A stretch of DNA of 64,000 bases from Formosa sp. Hel3_A1_48 (GTDB lineage: Bacteria; Bacteroidota; Bacteroidia; Flavobacteriales; Flavobacteriaceae): positions 803,501 to 867,500 of the forward strand of contig NZ_CP017259.1 of the NCBI RefSeq assembly GCF_001735715.1. The letters are read 5' to 3'. Position numbers and translations under genes: made by a program. The notes beneath the pieces were generated by a model, which saw only the letters and a list, made by a program, of their open reading frames with translations, was not told the DNA's origin and searched no databases. Within the stretch, counting starts at the first letter, position 1, and every line of letters starts with the position of its first letter. Below, piece after piece: positions 31,401 to 39,611 of this stretch.

Positions 31401-31551
31401 AAGTAAAATGAAAGTTTTTGTACAAGCAGAAAATCTTATAACGTGGAGTAAATGGAGAGGCTGGGATCCTGAATCAAGTTTTAGATCAGGCGATTTTTTC
31501 GACTATCCAACTTCAAAAATATTCACAATAGGACTTGATGTTAATTTTTAA
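28489..31551 (+). CDS. SusC/RagA-family TonB-dependent transporter
   Basis: Outer membrane active transporter that works with its SusD lid to import oligomers using TonB energy. The 1020-residue protein has a signal peptide (1-23), a carboxypeptidase-regulatory-like domain (about 24-100; VSGTVSDDNGLPLPGATVVI), a plug domain (about 115-230; QGQVPGLNIGTGSGQPGAN and LYGSRGANGAIVITTKKG) and a large beta barrel ending in a terminal strand IFTIGLDVNF. It is first of a five-gene plus-strand locus with SusD, two lipoproteins and a secreted subtilase. No carbohydrate enzyme lies nearby, so peptide import is the more likely role; this is inference from context. Confidence 0.95.
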   Translation: MKTKFSVMLTLLLALVVQISFAQNKNVSGTVSDDNGLPLPGATVVIKGTSTGVSTDFDGNYSITASVGDVLVFSYVGYSNQSITVGASNTVNASMVPDNALEEVIIEAYSNNAISKEKSVSAITTLTAESVESRPNASVVQMLQGQVPGLNIGTGSGQPGANSLIILRGVGSINGNIEPLFIVDGVPVDEDNFRSINNADVATISILKDASASSLYGSRGANGAIVITTKKGKYNSNLTVNYKSQFGFSQLPEQNFDVMNSRQKLELDRSRNQGLGNGLSDQAIAAIADQVNTDWSDVFFRNGTTNSHNISISSGSEKTNSYSSFNYFEQEGVTRRSSLQRFSFRNNFNGKSENDKFNYSSSITANYSTSDFIQNEGTGNLSNPFLVPYVALPYYSQYNPDGTLNITGSGEDSFANTPYTSLNNTILNTNLQEEVKFIGNVRANYEFAENLTAGMSFGLDYTQITGKFIEDPQSIYGQSAVASGDAEYQGNHFEQFFRDIRFNNIVSLNYNNVIDDKHTIDVTAYLEYSKSHSNSFSLDQYGLNPKLVGNGASFIPGDTYEDLNEDGVIDGAAEFPYIPSVASSEVEVGLFSYFGVLKYDYDGRYGLQASWRRDASSRFSNSNKWATFYSVSGRWNIHKEDFMQNNTFFDNLKLRASYGTSGNDRITGGYYGGTTNTYNLYGQGTGYNNTVAYYASSIANDDLKWETNKQTNIGIDFSILNRKLSGSIDVYDKTTEDLFQSFPVSSINGTNSIQANIGSLNNRGAELSLNWQAINSGDFSVSIFANGSYNKNEITKLPNGENVDNGGRTILAEGQPIGSFFAVRWAGVNPANGQNLYYDVDGNVTDVYSEDDRVFIDKAIYPTYQGGFGFNSTWKNFTLDTQFSFVADIYRNNGSLGVIEDPTLTSLSNSSTSLLDAWQQPGDVTYIPALSTESIRNRLTDRYIEDASFLRLRNITLGYNLGNLLKEGSPISKMKVFVQAENLITWSKWRGWDPESSFRSGDFFDYPTSKIFTIGLDVNF

Positions 31552-31561
31552 AAAAATGACG

Positions 31562-32977
31562 ATGAAAAAAATAAATAATTTAATATTAGTATGTGGTTTA
31601 ATCTTCATTGGATTTTCTTGTGAAGATGCTACAGACATATTTCCAGAAGGAAATTTAACAAGTGATGTTACTTTCGAAACTCTAGATGATTTACAGTTGG
31701 GTTTGAATGGAGCATACGCTAGATACAGTCCTGAAGACGATATATTAATCAATTCAGTTTTTACAGACAATTGTAAACCAGGTTATGACAACGGTGGTCA
31801 GGAAATTAATTTTTATAACTGGGCACTTACTGCTGGTGATGGAAATACAACTAGCCTCTGGAATAGTAATTATAGATTAATAAACCAGTGTAATAGAGTT
31901 TTAGAAGCTTCTGATTTAATTACAGCAAGCGGAGAAGCAGAACAAACTGAACTCAACAATATTAAGGGTCAGTTACTTACACTCCGCGCTATTGGACATT
32001 TAACTTTAGCTTCCTATTTCACTACTGATTACTTAGACGGAGATGCTCTATCTATTATTATCTCAGATCGTGTTCCTGGAACTTCAGAAACACTTCCAAG
32101 AAATACAAACTCAGAAGTATACAGTTTTATCGCTAATGATTTAAATACAGCTAGCACTTTACTTTCTGATCAGTCTGATAATAAGTATGTTTCCCAAGAT
32201 TTAGTTACTGGATTAAAAGCAAGATTAGCATTACTACAAAACGATTCTAGTGCTTTAACTCATGCTCAAACATTAATTGATGCTTATCCTCTTGCAGGTC
32301 AATTGCAATATTTAAGTATGTTTCTTGACACAGATAACACTGAGGTTATTTTCAAGGCCGCAAGAACATCTGGATTAGTTGGTGGTTTATGGTATTTTAC
32401 AAACTCTGCAGGCCCGTTTATTGAGGCTTCCAACAGTCTTCATGATGCTCATAATCCAGCTGATATCAGGTTGTTTGCTAACATTAACTTCAACACGAAC
32501 AACGGAGGACCGAGTGAACCTGAAAATAACATTCACCTAATCAATAAATACCCAGGAAATGCATCTCCATTCTTGAGTGATATAAAGGCTATGAGAGTTT
32601 CTGAAATGTATCTAATTAAAGCAGAGGCTCAAGTCAATGCTAATAATTTAGACGGAGCGGCAGCAACCTTGAAAGTGTTAAGAGATGCTCGTTTAGGAAC
32701 TAGTACAAGTCTTGATTCTTATATTTCTCAAACTCAGGCATACGATGCAGTGTTAAAAGAAAGAAGGCTCGAATTAGCTTTTGAAGGTCATAGATATTTG
32801 GACATTAAAAGATTTAAAGATAGATTGAATACTGGAATTAACAGAGATGATTTGGATTGTGTTTCTGGTGGAAACTGTGTAATGCTTCCTAGTGACCACA
32901 GACTTACTCTTCCAATTCCACAAGTTGAATTAAATGCAAATCCTTCAATTGTTCAAAATCCGGGATATGCCAACTAA
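31562..32977 (+). CDS. SusD/RagB-family surface lipoprotein
   Basis: Surface substrate-binding lid of the SusCD complex. ATG 31562 (MKKINNLILVCGLIFIGFSC) gives a lipoprotein signal with Cys20; ATGs at 31556 and 31535 are also in frame, but the latter overlaps susC. SusD features are the N-terminal LNGAYARYSPEDD region, a TPR-type helix LYLIKAEAQVNANNLDGAA-like segment near the C-terminal third, and LAFEGHRYLDIKRF. At about 470 residues it is on the small side. It starts 10 bases after susC ends. Confidence 0.93.
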   Translation: MKKINNLILVCGLIFIGFSCEDATDIFPEGNLTSDVTFETLDDLQLGLNGAYARYSPEDDILINSVFTDNCKPGYDNGGQEINFYNWALTAGDGNTTSLWNSNYRLINQCNRVLEASDLITASGEAEQTELNNIKGQLLTLRAIGHLTLASYFTTDYLDGDALSIIISDRVPGTSETLPRNTNSEVYSFIANDLNTASTLLSDQSDNKYVSQDLVTGLKARLALLQNDSSALTHAQTLIDAYPLAGQLQYLSMFLDTDNTEVIFKAARTSGLVGGLWYFTNSAGPFIEASNSLHDAHNPADIRLFANINFNTNNGGPSEPENNIHLINKYPGNASPFLSDIKAMRVSEMYLIKAEAQVNANNLDGAAATLKVLRDARLGTSTSLDSYISQTQAYDAVLKERRLELAFEGHRYLDIKRFKDRLNTGINRDDLDCVSGGNCVMLPSDHRLTLPIPQVELNANPSIVQNPGYAN

Positions 32978-32993
32978 TAGAAAAACTAATATT

Positions 32994-33848
32994 ATGAAAA
33001 AGATAACTTTATTATTATTGACTATAATAGCGTTTTCCTGTGGTGAACATGAAAATGTTATTTATGATCCAAATACAAGTACAACATTTGCAACTTTCGA
33101 TGCTACTTCAACAGCAATGGAAGTGTATTTAGGTGATGAACCATTATCAGATACTATTGATGTAAGTGTTAGTACACTATCTAGTGAAGATAGAACAGTT
33201 GTATTAGCTGTTAACGAAGAATTATCAACAGCAGCAGTTGAATCTTATAATGTTGACTTGCAGGTTATAATTCCTGCTAATGAATATTTTGGAACTGCTA
33301 ATATAACAGCGCTGACTGATGAACTAACCCTATGTTCAACTGCAACAGTTGTACTGAATATTGTATCTGTTAGTGATGGTGGAGACTTTAGTGCTGCAGC
33401 ACACTCAGTTGGTATGACCAAAAACGAAAACCCTCTTCCAGACGATTTTGCAATAGGTGATTACACACTTACCTTCAATGGTGGTGGTATAGGAGCTACA
33501 GCAAATGCCGGTGTATGGGGCGATGGTACCGTAGTTGAAGTTACAGCAGGTTCATCAAACTCAGAAAGAGTATTTAGTGTTAAATGCTACCCTTCATTTG
33601 GATTTAGTAATCCAAATGCAGACTTCTCAATTGACTTAGTTTGTGGTAATTCTATATTCAATGGAGCTATCAACAATACTTTTACAGGTGTAGGGTGTGG
33701 TTCTTCAATTGTACTTGGTCCAACTTCGGTAAATGGGTCATATAACGGAACAGATGATTCAACCTTTACTTTAGTATTTGCTGAGGACGTCGGTGGCGCA
33801 TCTTGTGGAGGTGAAGGAATTACATCGTATACATTTACTAAAAATTAA
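32994..33848 (+). CDS. surface lipoprotein of the SusCD locus (DUF1735/Calx-beta-like)
   Basis: A 284-residue predicted lipoprotein: MKKITLLLLTIIAFSCGEHE with lipid Cys16. Residues about 25-120 look like an Ig/Calx-beta-type fold (DVSVSTLSSEDRTVVLAVNE, VIIPANEYFGTANI), the pattern seen in DUF1735-type surface glycan- or peptide-binding proteins; the C-terminal half is Gly/Ser/Asn-rich and unassigned. ATG 32994 is chosen because the earlier in-frame ATG at 32934 overlaps susD and hides the signal peptide. Likely role is a second surface binding protein, like SusE/F. Domain assignment is tentative. Confidence 0.7.
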   Translation: MKKITLLLLTIIAFSCGEHENVIYDPNTSTTFATFDATSTAMEVYLGDEPLSDTIDVSVSTLSSEDRTVVLAVNEELSTAAVESYNVDLQVIIPANEYFGTANITALTDELTLCSTATVVLNIVSVSDGGDFSAAAHSVGMTKNENPLPDDFAIGDYTLTFNGGGIGATANAGVWGDGTVVEVTAGSSNSERVFSVKCYPSFGFSNPNADFSIDLVCGNSIFNGAINNTFTGVGCGSSIVLGPTSVNGSYNGTDDSTFTLVFAEDVGGASCGGEGITSYTFTKN

Positions 33849-33859
33849 AACTCAAGGAA

Positions 33860-34738
33860 ATGAAAAAAATAAATAAATATCTAGTATTGTTTTTATCTGT
33901 GGCTTTTTTAGTTGCATGTAATGACGATGACAACAACGGTCTGGGTGAGGAAAATCCAGAAAATGGTTGGTTACAGTTTGACGGAACAGATCCATCAGTA
34001 ACATTGCTGAGCAACGATTTATTGACAGAAGAGACTTCCACTATAAAGATCCCTTTTAGATTTACTGCACCAATAAACAAATCAGAAATTGTTTTGGATT
34101 TCACTACTGCAGATGTACAAGGAAGTTCAAGTGATGTTATTTTAAATGGCTCAGGAAGCTCAATCATAGCTGCCAATACTTTGGATGGAATTATAACGCT
34201 TAACATTGATTTGGCCAGTCTGGAACTAAACATAGCTAATACATACATTTTTGATGTGGTAATGCAATCAAATAATAGAAATGTAGGTATGGGTATTGCT
34301 CCAGATTTTTCATCCACATATAGAGTAACTATCAAGACATGTGACCTTATAGACATGTCAGGTACATACAGCGTGACTACGACCTATGGATACCATGATT
34401 TTTTACCTGATAACAATCCCATAACAAAAGAGGTTGATATCACAGCCCTTGGTGACGGAAGTTTTTCGGTAGCTGATTTTTCAGGTGGATTATGGCCAGA
34501 TGTCTACTCCCTTGTATATTCAATGGGGGATGGATATTTTCCTTTAATTTTTACTGAAGTCTGTGGTGAAGTCATGTGGTCTGGTCAAACTGAAATCTAT
34601 GGTGATGTTTTGATGCAATCAGAAACTCTTGGAGACAATAGCCCAAATAATGTTGACCCAGATACTGGTGTCATTACAATATCTTGGTATTGTAATGGCT
34701 ATGGTGAATATGGTACATCAATTTATACACCGTTATAA
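33860..34738 (+). CDS. surface lipoprotein of unknown function
   Basis: A 292-residue predicted lipoprotein with MKKINKYLVLFLSVAFLVAC and a run of Asp/Asn right after the cysteine (CNDDDNNG), matching the acidic surface-export signal of Bacteroidota lipoproteins. The remainder is beta-rich with TSTIKIPFRFTAPI and a C-terminal domain containing SGTYSVTTTYGYHDF, TKEVDITALGDGSFSVADFSGG and CGEVMWSG. It starts 12 bases after the preceding lipoprotein and shares its general layout, so it is probably an accessory binding protein. Specific function not recognised. Confidence 0.65.
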   Translation: MKKINKYLVLFLSVAFLVACNDDDNNGLGEENPENGWLQFDGTDPSVTLLSNDLLTEETSTIKIPFRFTAPINKSEIVLDFTTADVQGSSSDVILNGSGSSIIAANTLDGIITLNIDLASLELNIANTYIFDVVMQSNNRNVGMGIAPDFSSTYRVTIKTCDLIDMSGTYSVTTTYGYHDFLPDNNPITKEVDITALGDGSFSVADFSGGLWPDVYSLVYSMGDGYFPLIFTEVCGEVMWSGQTEIYGDVLMQSETLGDNSPNNVDPDTGVITISWYCNGYGEYGTSIYTPL

Positions 34739-34760
34739 AATATCAAATCAAATAAGAAAG

Positions 34761-34787
34761 TTGGGGCTGTTTTATAGACAGCCCTAA
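34761..34787 (+). terminator. hairpin after the lipoprotein gene
   Basis: A stem with core GGGCTGT / ACAGCCC (up to 10 bp with flanking pairs) and a 7-base loop lies 22 bases past the stop. The T-run is poor, so it may be a partial terminator or mRNA 3'-end stabiliser before the protease gene. Confidence 0.45.
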
Positions 34788-34807
34788 CTATTTAAATAGA
34801 TCCCAAT

Positions 34808-36739
34808 ATGAAAAACACAGCTCTTTTTATATTCGTGTTTAGCTTTCTCGTAGCGACTTCTCAAACCTTAGAAGAACAAAAGGAAATTACTAAAAATTAT
34901 AATCTTGAGGCTTTAGATAAATTAGAAACGAGATTGATTACAGAAAACGAAGAGATTAAAGAAGAAATAAATACGTTTCTTAAAAAAAACAAAACAGTTA
35001 AAAAAATAATAAAATCAGGAAATAAGAACTACTACATAGCTAAAATTATTGATGGTAAGCCAATGTACATTACGACTGACAATGTAAATAGCGCCAAAGC
35101 TACGAGAACAAATTTCCTACACAATGGTGGGGGGCTGGGTTTAAACTTAGAAGGTCAGAACATGAATATTGGAATATGGGACAAGGGAATTGCACGAGTC
35201 ACACATTTTGAATTTAGAGAAAGTGACACCTCATCTACTTCAAGGGTACAAAATGGGGATGGTGCTGCTGGTTATGATAGCCACGGTACACATGTTGCTG
35301 GCACTATGATTGGTAGAGGGTACCAGAGTGGAAGAAAAGGAATGGCACCTCAAGCTGGTTTAATTTCATATGATTGGAATAATGACAATACAGAAGTACT
35401 AAATCAAGCAAGATTTGGAGGTTTGTTAATTTCTAACCACTCTTATGGATTTCCTGTAAGAGACCCTGATAATAATGCCCAAAATGCTCCATCATGGCTT
35501 ATGGGTTGTTACGATACAGATGCTGCTAATTGGGATGGTATTGCCTATTTAGCACCCTACTATCTCCAAGTCGTGTCAGCTGGGAATGATGGAGAGTCAA
35601 CATACTCAGGAGGATTAGCAGGCGGTTTTGATAAATTAACAGCTGAAAAAAATGCGAAAAATAATTTAGTTGTGGCAAATGCTAATAACCCATTTATAAT
35701 TAATGGTAATGTACTTAGTCTTGCAATTAATCAAAGTAGTAGCCAAGGACCGTCTGACGATGGAAGGATAAAACCAGATATTACAGGTGATGGAACAGAT
35801 GTAACTTCAGCTGAGAGTGGTAACGATTTGGCTTATGGAGTGAAAACAGGCACTTCGATGGCTGCTCCAAATGTTTCCGGATCATTGTTATTACTGCAAC
35901 AATACTACAACGAAATTAATAATGAATTTATGAAATCGGCGACCCTCAAAGGTCTTGTTTGTCATACCGCTAGTGACGATGGTTCAAGAGTTGGGCCAGA
36001 TCCAATTTTTGGATGGGGTTTATTGAATTCAAAGTTTGCAGCAGAGACTATTTTGGCCGCTTCACAAGGCGGTGCACATATTTCTGAGCGTACACTTTCA
36101 GATGGCGGAACTTTTTCAACAACAATGGAGGTTGTATCAGGTGAACCTCTGAGTGCAACTATATGTTGGACAGACCCTGCAGGAACAGCTCGTGACGGGT
36201 CAAGCAATAGCCCATTAGCTGCTTTAGTCAACGATTTAGATTTAAGATTAACAGGGCCAAGTGGTGGTACAACTTATTTTCCATGGAAACTAGATCTAAA
36301 TAATATTTCTGGTTCTGCAATTACAGGTGATAACTTAGTGGATAATGTTGAAAAAATTGATATTGAAGATCCGACACCGGGCATCTATACACTAACGGTG
36401 TCACACAAAGGAACTCTTACTGACGATGCTCAAGATTTTTCACTTATAGTTACAGGATCAAATTTAACTCTAGGAACAGCTGATATAGAAATATCTACGG
36501 TTCATATATGGCCAAATCCAGCGCTAACAGAAATTAATTTTAAATTTCCAGCTTCGGAAAAAACTACACAATTAATGCTCTACGATTTAAGAGGAAGAGT
36601 AGTTTACGAAGATGAGATTTCTAAAAGTAATGGTACCATTAGAGGTCAAATTGATACGTCGGCCTTCGCCAGAGGTGTTTATATTTTGAAAATAAACCAA
36701 GGAAACACATCAACACAGAAAAAAGTAGTACTGAAATAA
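34808..36739 (+). CDS. secreted subtilisin-like (S8) protease with T9SS sorting domain
   Basis: Extracellular serine endopeptidase. The 643-residue protein has a signal peptide (1-18), a short prodomain-like region (about 20-105) and an S8 domain with the triad Asp125 (IGIWDKG), His159 (DSHGTHVAGT) and Ser350 (GTSMAAPNVSG), plus the oxyanion Asn260 (SAGNDGES). A beta-rich domain (about 420-550) resembles the C-terminal domain of kp43-type subtilases, and the last 75 residues (IWPNPALTEINFKF ... VYILKINQG ... KKVVLK) are a type A T9SS sorting domain. It follows the SusCD genes, suggesting it supplies peptides to that importer. Confidence 0.93.
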   Translation: MKNTALFIFVFSFLVATSQTLEEQKEITKNYNLEALDKLETRLITENEEIKEEINTFLKKNKTVKKIIKSGNKNYYIAKIIDGKPMYITTDNVNSAKATRTNFLHNGGGLGLNLEGQNMNIGIWDKGIARVTHFEFRESDTSSTSRVQNGDGAAGYDSHGTHVAGTMIGRGYQSGRKGMAPQAGLISYDWNNDNTEVLNQARFGGLLISNHSYGFPVRDPDNNAQNAPSWLMGCYDTDAANWDGIAYLAPYYLQVVSAGNDGESTYSGGLAGGFDKLTAEKNAKNNLVVANANNPFIINGNVLSLAINQSSSQGPSDDGRIKPDITGDGTDVTSAESGNDLAYGVKTGTSMAAPNVSGSLLLLQQYYNEINNEFMKSATLKGLVCHTASDDGSRVGPDPIFGWGLLNSKFAAETILAASQGGAHISERTLSDGGTFSTTMEVVSGEPLSATICWTDPAGTARDGSSNSPLAALVNDLDLRLTGPSGGTTYFPWKLDLNNISGSAITGDNLVDNVEKIDIEDPTPGIYTLTVSHKGTLTDDAQDFSLIVTGSNLTLGTADIEISTVHIWPNPALTEINFKFPASEKTTQLMLYDLRGRVVYEDEISKSNGTIRGQIDTSAFARGVYILKINQGNTSTQKKVVLK

Positions 36740-36755
36740 AACTTCAGGTTGAAAT

Positions 36756-36783
36756 AAAAAAAGCGGGCAATGCCCGCTTTTTT
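36756..36783 (+). terminator. strong intrinsic terminator
   Basis: GCGGGC-AAT-GCCCGC flanked by A7 and T6 gives a long stem ending in a T-run. It ends the SusCD/protease locus 16 bases after the protease stop, and the flanking A-run means it can work for the opposite strand too. Confidence 0.93.
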
Positions 36784-36823
36784 ATTATAGAATAACAACT
36801 GAATTAAATTGTATTTTTACAGC

Positions 36824-37576
36824 ATGCAAAAAGAAACAAGTCTGTACGGGTTACGCGCTATTTTAGAAGCCATTGAAGCCAACAAATCTATTGATAAAGT
36901 GTTTTTACAAAAAGGGCTTAGAGGTGAGTTGTTTTCTCAATTAGAACATAGTGTTAGAAAAAGAGGGATCAATTGCAGCTATGTGCCTATAGAAAAACTC
37001 AACAGGCTTACACCAAACAACCACCAAGGTGCTGTGGCACATATTGCCCCTATTGCGTTTTATGAATTAGATGCGTTAGTTTCCGCAGTAAAAGAAACAA
37101 AAGAAAATCCTTTATTTTTAATTCTCGATCAGTTGAGTGACGTACGCAACTTTGGCGCCATTATTCGTACTGCAGAATGTACTGGAGTCGATGGTATCAT
37201 TGTACAAAAAAGTGGAAGCGCCCCAATCAATGGCGATACCATAAAAACAAGTGCTGGAGCGGTATTTAACATACCTATATGTAAAGTAGATCATATCAAA
37301 GATGCTATTTTTTACTTTCAAGCCTCTGAAATTAAAGTAATTGCAGCCACAGAAAAAACAGATCAAACACTTTATGAAGTAGATTTTAAAGCAGCAACCG
37401 CCATCGTTATGGGCTCTGAAGGTAAAGGGGTCTCCCCTTCTGTTCTTAAGCTAGTTGATAACAAAGCCAAATTACCAATGTATGGCAGTATCGCCTCATT
37501 GAATGTGTCTGTAGCTTGTGGCGCTTTTCTTTACGAAGTGGTGCGCCAACGTCACTCCTCCTCTTTGAAAGAATAG
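36824..37576 (+). CDS. rlmB: 23S rRNA 2'-O-methyltransferase, RlmB/TrmH (SPOUT) family
   Basis: SPOUT methyltransferase, probably for Gm2251 in the 23S P loop. ATG 36824 (MQKETSLYGLRAILEAIE) is chosen; a TTG at 36809 adds only five residues. The 250-residue protein has the substrate-binding N-terminal domain (LQKGLRGELFSQL, NHQGAVAHI) and the SPOUT motifs DQLSDVRNFGAIIRTAECTG, IVMGSEGKGVSP and SIASLNVSVACGAFLYE. Its 3' end overlaps the rhomboid gene on the other strand by 25 bases. Confidence 0.9.
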   Translation: MQKETSLYGLRAILEAIEANKSIDKVFLQKGLRGELFSQLEHSVRKRGINCSYVPIEKLNRLTPNNHQGAVAHIAPIAFYELDALVSAVKETKENPLFLILDQLSDVRNFGAIIRTAECTGVDGIIVQKSGSAPINGDTIKTSAGAVFNIPICKVDHIKDAIFYFQASEIKVIAATEKTDQTLYEVDFKAATAIVMGSEGKGVSPSVLKLVDNKAKLPMYGSIASLNVSVACGAFLYEVVRQRHSSSLKE

Positions 37577-38277
37577 TGTATTTGAGGATTTGAATCCTTC
37601 TCAAATTTTGATGATTCAATAAAATTACCATCTTCATCAAATTGCTGTAAAAAAGGATCCTCAGAAGCATCAAAATCGGCTTCTTCCCAAGCATATTTAA
37701 TGGGTTTAGCAATGGAAGATTTAAATCTAAGAGAAAACAAAATACCAACTACAAATCCCGAAAAATGACCTTCCCAAGACATTTTTTCCTTGACAGGAAA
37801 AATGTACCATATCATTCCACCATAAAGAAAAACAACAACTAACGAAAGGGCAATCAATCGGTAATGCTTTGAAAGTAATCCTTTAAACAAAAGAAAACTC
37901 AACAATACATAAATAAGTCCACTCGCACCAATGTGGTAAGCTGAGCTACCAATACACCAAGTCATAAATCCAGAAAGCAGAATCCCTCCTACTACAATTT
38001 TCCAGGCAACGGGCCTGTAGAAATAAAACAAAGCCATAGAAAGAACTAATAAAGGAATACTATTGTGGTATACATGGTCCAAAGAACCATGAACAAAAGG
38101 GCTAAAAATAACGCCAATTAACCCCTCTAATTTACGAGGATAAATTCCCAACTCGCTGAGATGAAGACCAAATCGAAAATCGGCCCAAAAAACGAGCCAA
38201 ACAAGCAGGACAAAAAAAAGCGGGTAACCCAGAACGCCAGTCGTAAATCGAAAAGATGAAGCTGTTTTCATAGACAT
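37552..38277 (-). CDS. rhomboid-family intramembrane serine protease
   Basis: Membrane protease with six predicted segments. The Ser-His dyad is present: Ser119 in IGASGLIY and His171 in SWEGHFSGF; HNSIP at 71-75 supplies the supporting Asn. After the last membrane helix a hydrophilic acidic tail (about 60 residues; EEADFDASEDPF ... HYSFKEEE) extends into the cytoplasm. The final 25 bases overlap rlmB convergently. Substrates unknown. Confidence 0.9.
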   Translation of the reverse strand: MSMKTASSFRFTTGVLGYPLFFVLLVWLVFWADFRFGLHLSELGIYPRKLEGLIGVIFSPFVHGSLDHVYHNSIPLLVLSMALFYFYRPVAWKIVVGGILLSGFMTWCIGSSAYHIGASGLIYVLLSFLLFKGLLSKHYRLIALSLVVVFLYGGMIWYIFPVKEKMSWEGHFSGFVVGILFSLRFKSSIAKPIKYAWEEADFDASEDPFLQQFDEDGNFIESSKFEKDSNPQIHYSFKEEE

Positions 38278-38325
38278 AAAAATACGAAACTTGAAATTAC
38301 TTAAAAAAAAGGTTTAATTTGTGGT

Positions 38326-39603
38326 ATGAATACGCCACTTGCCGAACGTTTACGTCCAACTACATTATCAGACTATATAAGTCAGCAACATTTGGTAGGA
38401 CCACAAGGTGCGCTTACACAAGGGTTGAAACAGGGTTTGATCCCTTCCATGATATTATGGGGACCACCAGGCATAGGGAAAACTACACTAGCTACCATTA
38501 TAGCCAAGACATCTGATCGGCCGTTTTACACCTTGAGTGCTATAAATTCTGGTGTTAAAGACGTGCGTGAAGTTATTGAAAAAGCCAAACAAAGCGGTGG
38601 CCTTTTCACTACTAAAAACCCTATTCTTTTTATTGATGAAATTCACCGCTTCAGTAAATCACAACAAGATTCGCTGCTGCAAGCTGTGGAAAAAGGGTGG
38701 GTAACACTCATTGGAGCAACCACAGAAAACCCAAGCTTTGAAGTCATCTCTGCCCTATTGTCTCGCTGTCAAGTGTATACTTTAAACCCTTTTGAGAAAA
38801 AAGATTTAGAAGACTTATTACAACGTGCAATTACCACCGACGAAGTTTTGCAGTCAATACAAATAAAGCTAAAAGAAACCGAGGCGCTCATTCGCCTTTC
38901 TGGTGGAGACGCTCGAAAATTACTCAATATTTTTGAACTTATTATCAATTCGGAGTCATCGGAAAAAATTATAATCACCAATAAACTTGTAACTGAGAAG
39001 GTACAAAACGATGTTGCCTTGTACGACAAGAGTGGAGATCAGCACTACGATATTATTTCGGCCTTCATAAAATCCATTCGAGGTAGCGATCCCAATGCAG
39101 CGGTATATTGGCTTGCTCGAATGTTATCTGGTGGCGAGGATGTGAAATTTATTGCAAGACGGTTATTGATTTTGGCCAGCGAGGATATTGGAAATGCTAA
39201 CCCCACAGCATTGGTTATGGCCAATTCTACAATGCAAGCAGTCGCTAGTATTGGTATGCCTGAAGCCAGAATCGTAATCAGTCAATGTGCAACCTATCTG
39301 GCTTGTTCTCCAAAAAGTAATGCGGCCTACCAGGCCATAAATTCCGCTATGGAAACCGTAAAAAATACGGGGGACCTAAGTGTGCCTTTGGACCTTCGAA
39401 ATGCACCCACAAAGCTTATGAAAACGCTAGGCTACGGTGAGGAATACAAATACGCTCATAACTATGATGAAAATTTTGTTGCTCAAGAATTTTTACCCCA
39501 AACCATAAAGAATACCACATTTTATACCCCTGGTGATAATGCTAGAGAACAAGCCCAAAAAGACTTTCTAAAACAACGCTGGAAGGATAAATACAATTAT
39601 TAA
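38326..39603 (+). CDS. rarA: replication-associated recombination protein A (AAA+ ATPase)
   Basis: MgsA/RarA/WRNIP1-family ATPase acting at stalled forks. The 425-residue protein starts MNTPLAERLRPTTLSDYISQ, with Walker A GPPGIGKTT (46-54), Walker B LFIDEIHRF (101-109), the sensor segment GATTENPSFEVISALLSRC and the C-terminal MgsA tetramerisation domain (GSDPNAAVYWLARML, EDIGNANPTALVMAN). It is divergent from the rhomboid gene; TTG-N19-TTTAATTTG just upstream is a near-consensus promoter. Confidence 0.95.
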   Translation: MNTPLAERLRPTTLSDYISQQHLVGPQGALTQGLKQGLIPSMILWGPPGIGKTTLATIIAKTSDRPFYTLSAINSGVKDVREVIEKAKQSGGLFTTKNPILFIDEIHRFSKSQQDSLLQAVEKGWVTLIGATTENPSFEVISALLSRCQVYTLNPFEKKDLEDLLQRAITTDEVLQSIQIKLKETEALIRLSGGDARKLLNIFELIINSESSEKIIITNKLVTEKVQNDVALYDKSGDQHYDIISAFIKSIRGSDPNAAVYWLARMLSGGEDVKFIARRLLILASEDIGNANPTALVMANSTMQAVASIGMPEARIVISQCATYLACSPKSNAAYQAINSAMETVKNTGDLSVPLDLRNAPTKLMKTLGYGEEYKYAHNYDENFVAQEFLPQTIKNTTFYTPGDNAREQAQKDFLKQRWKDKYNY

Positions 39604-39611
39604 TACACCAA

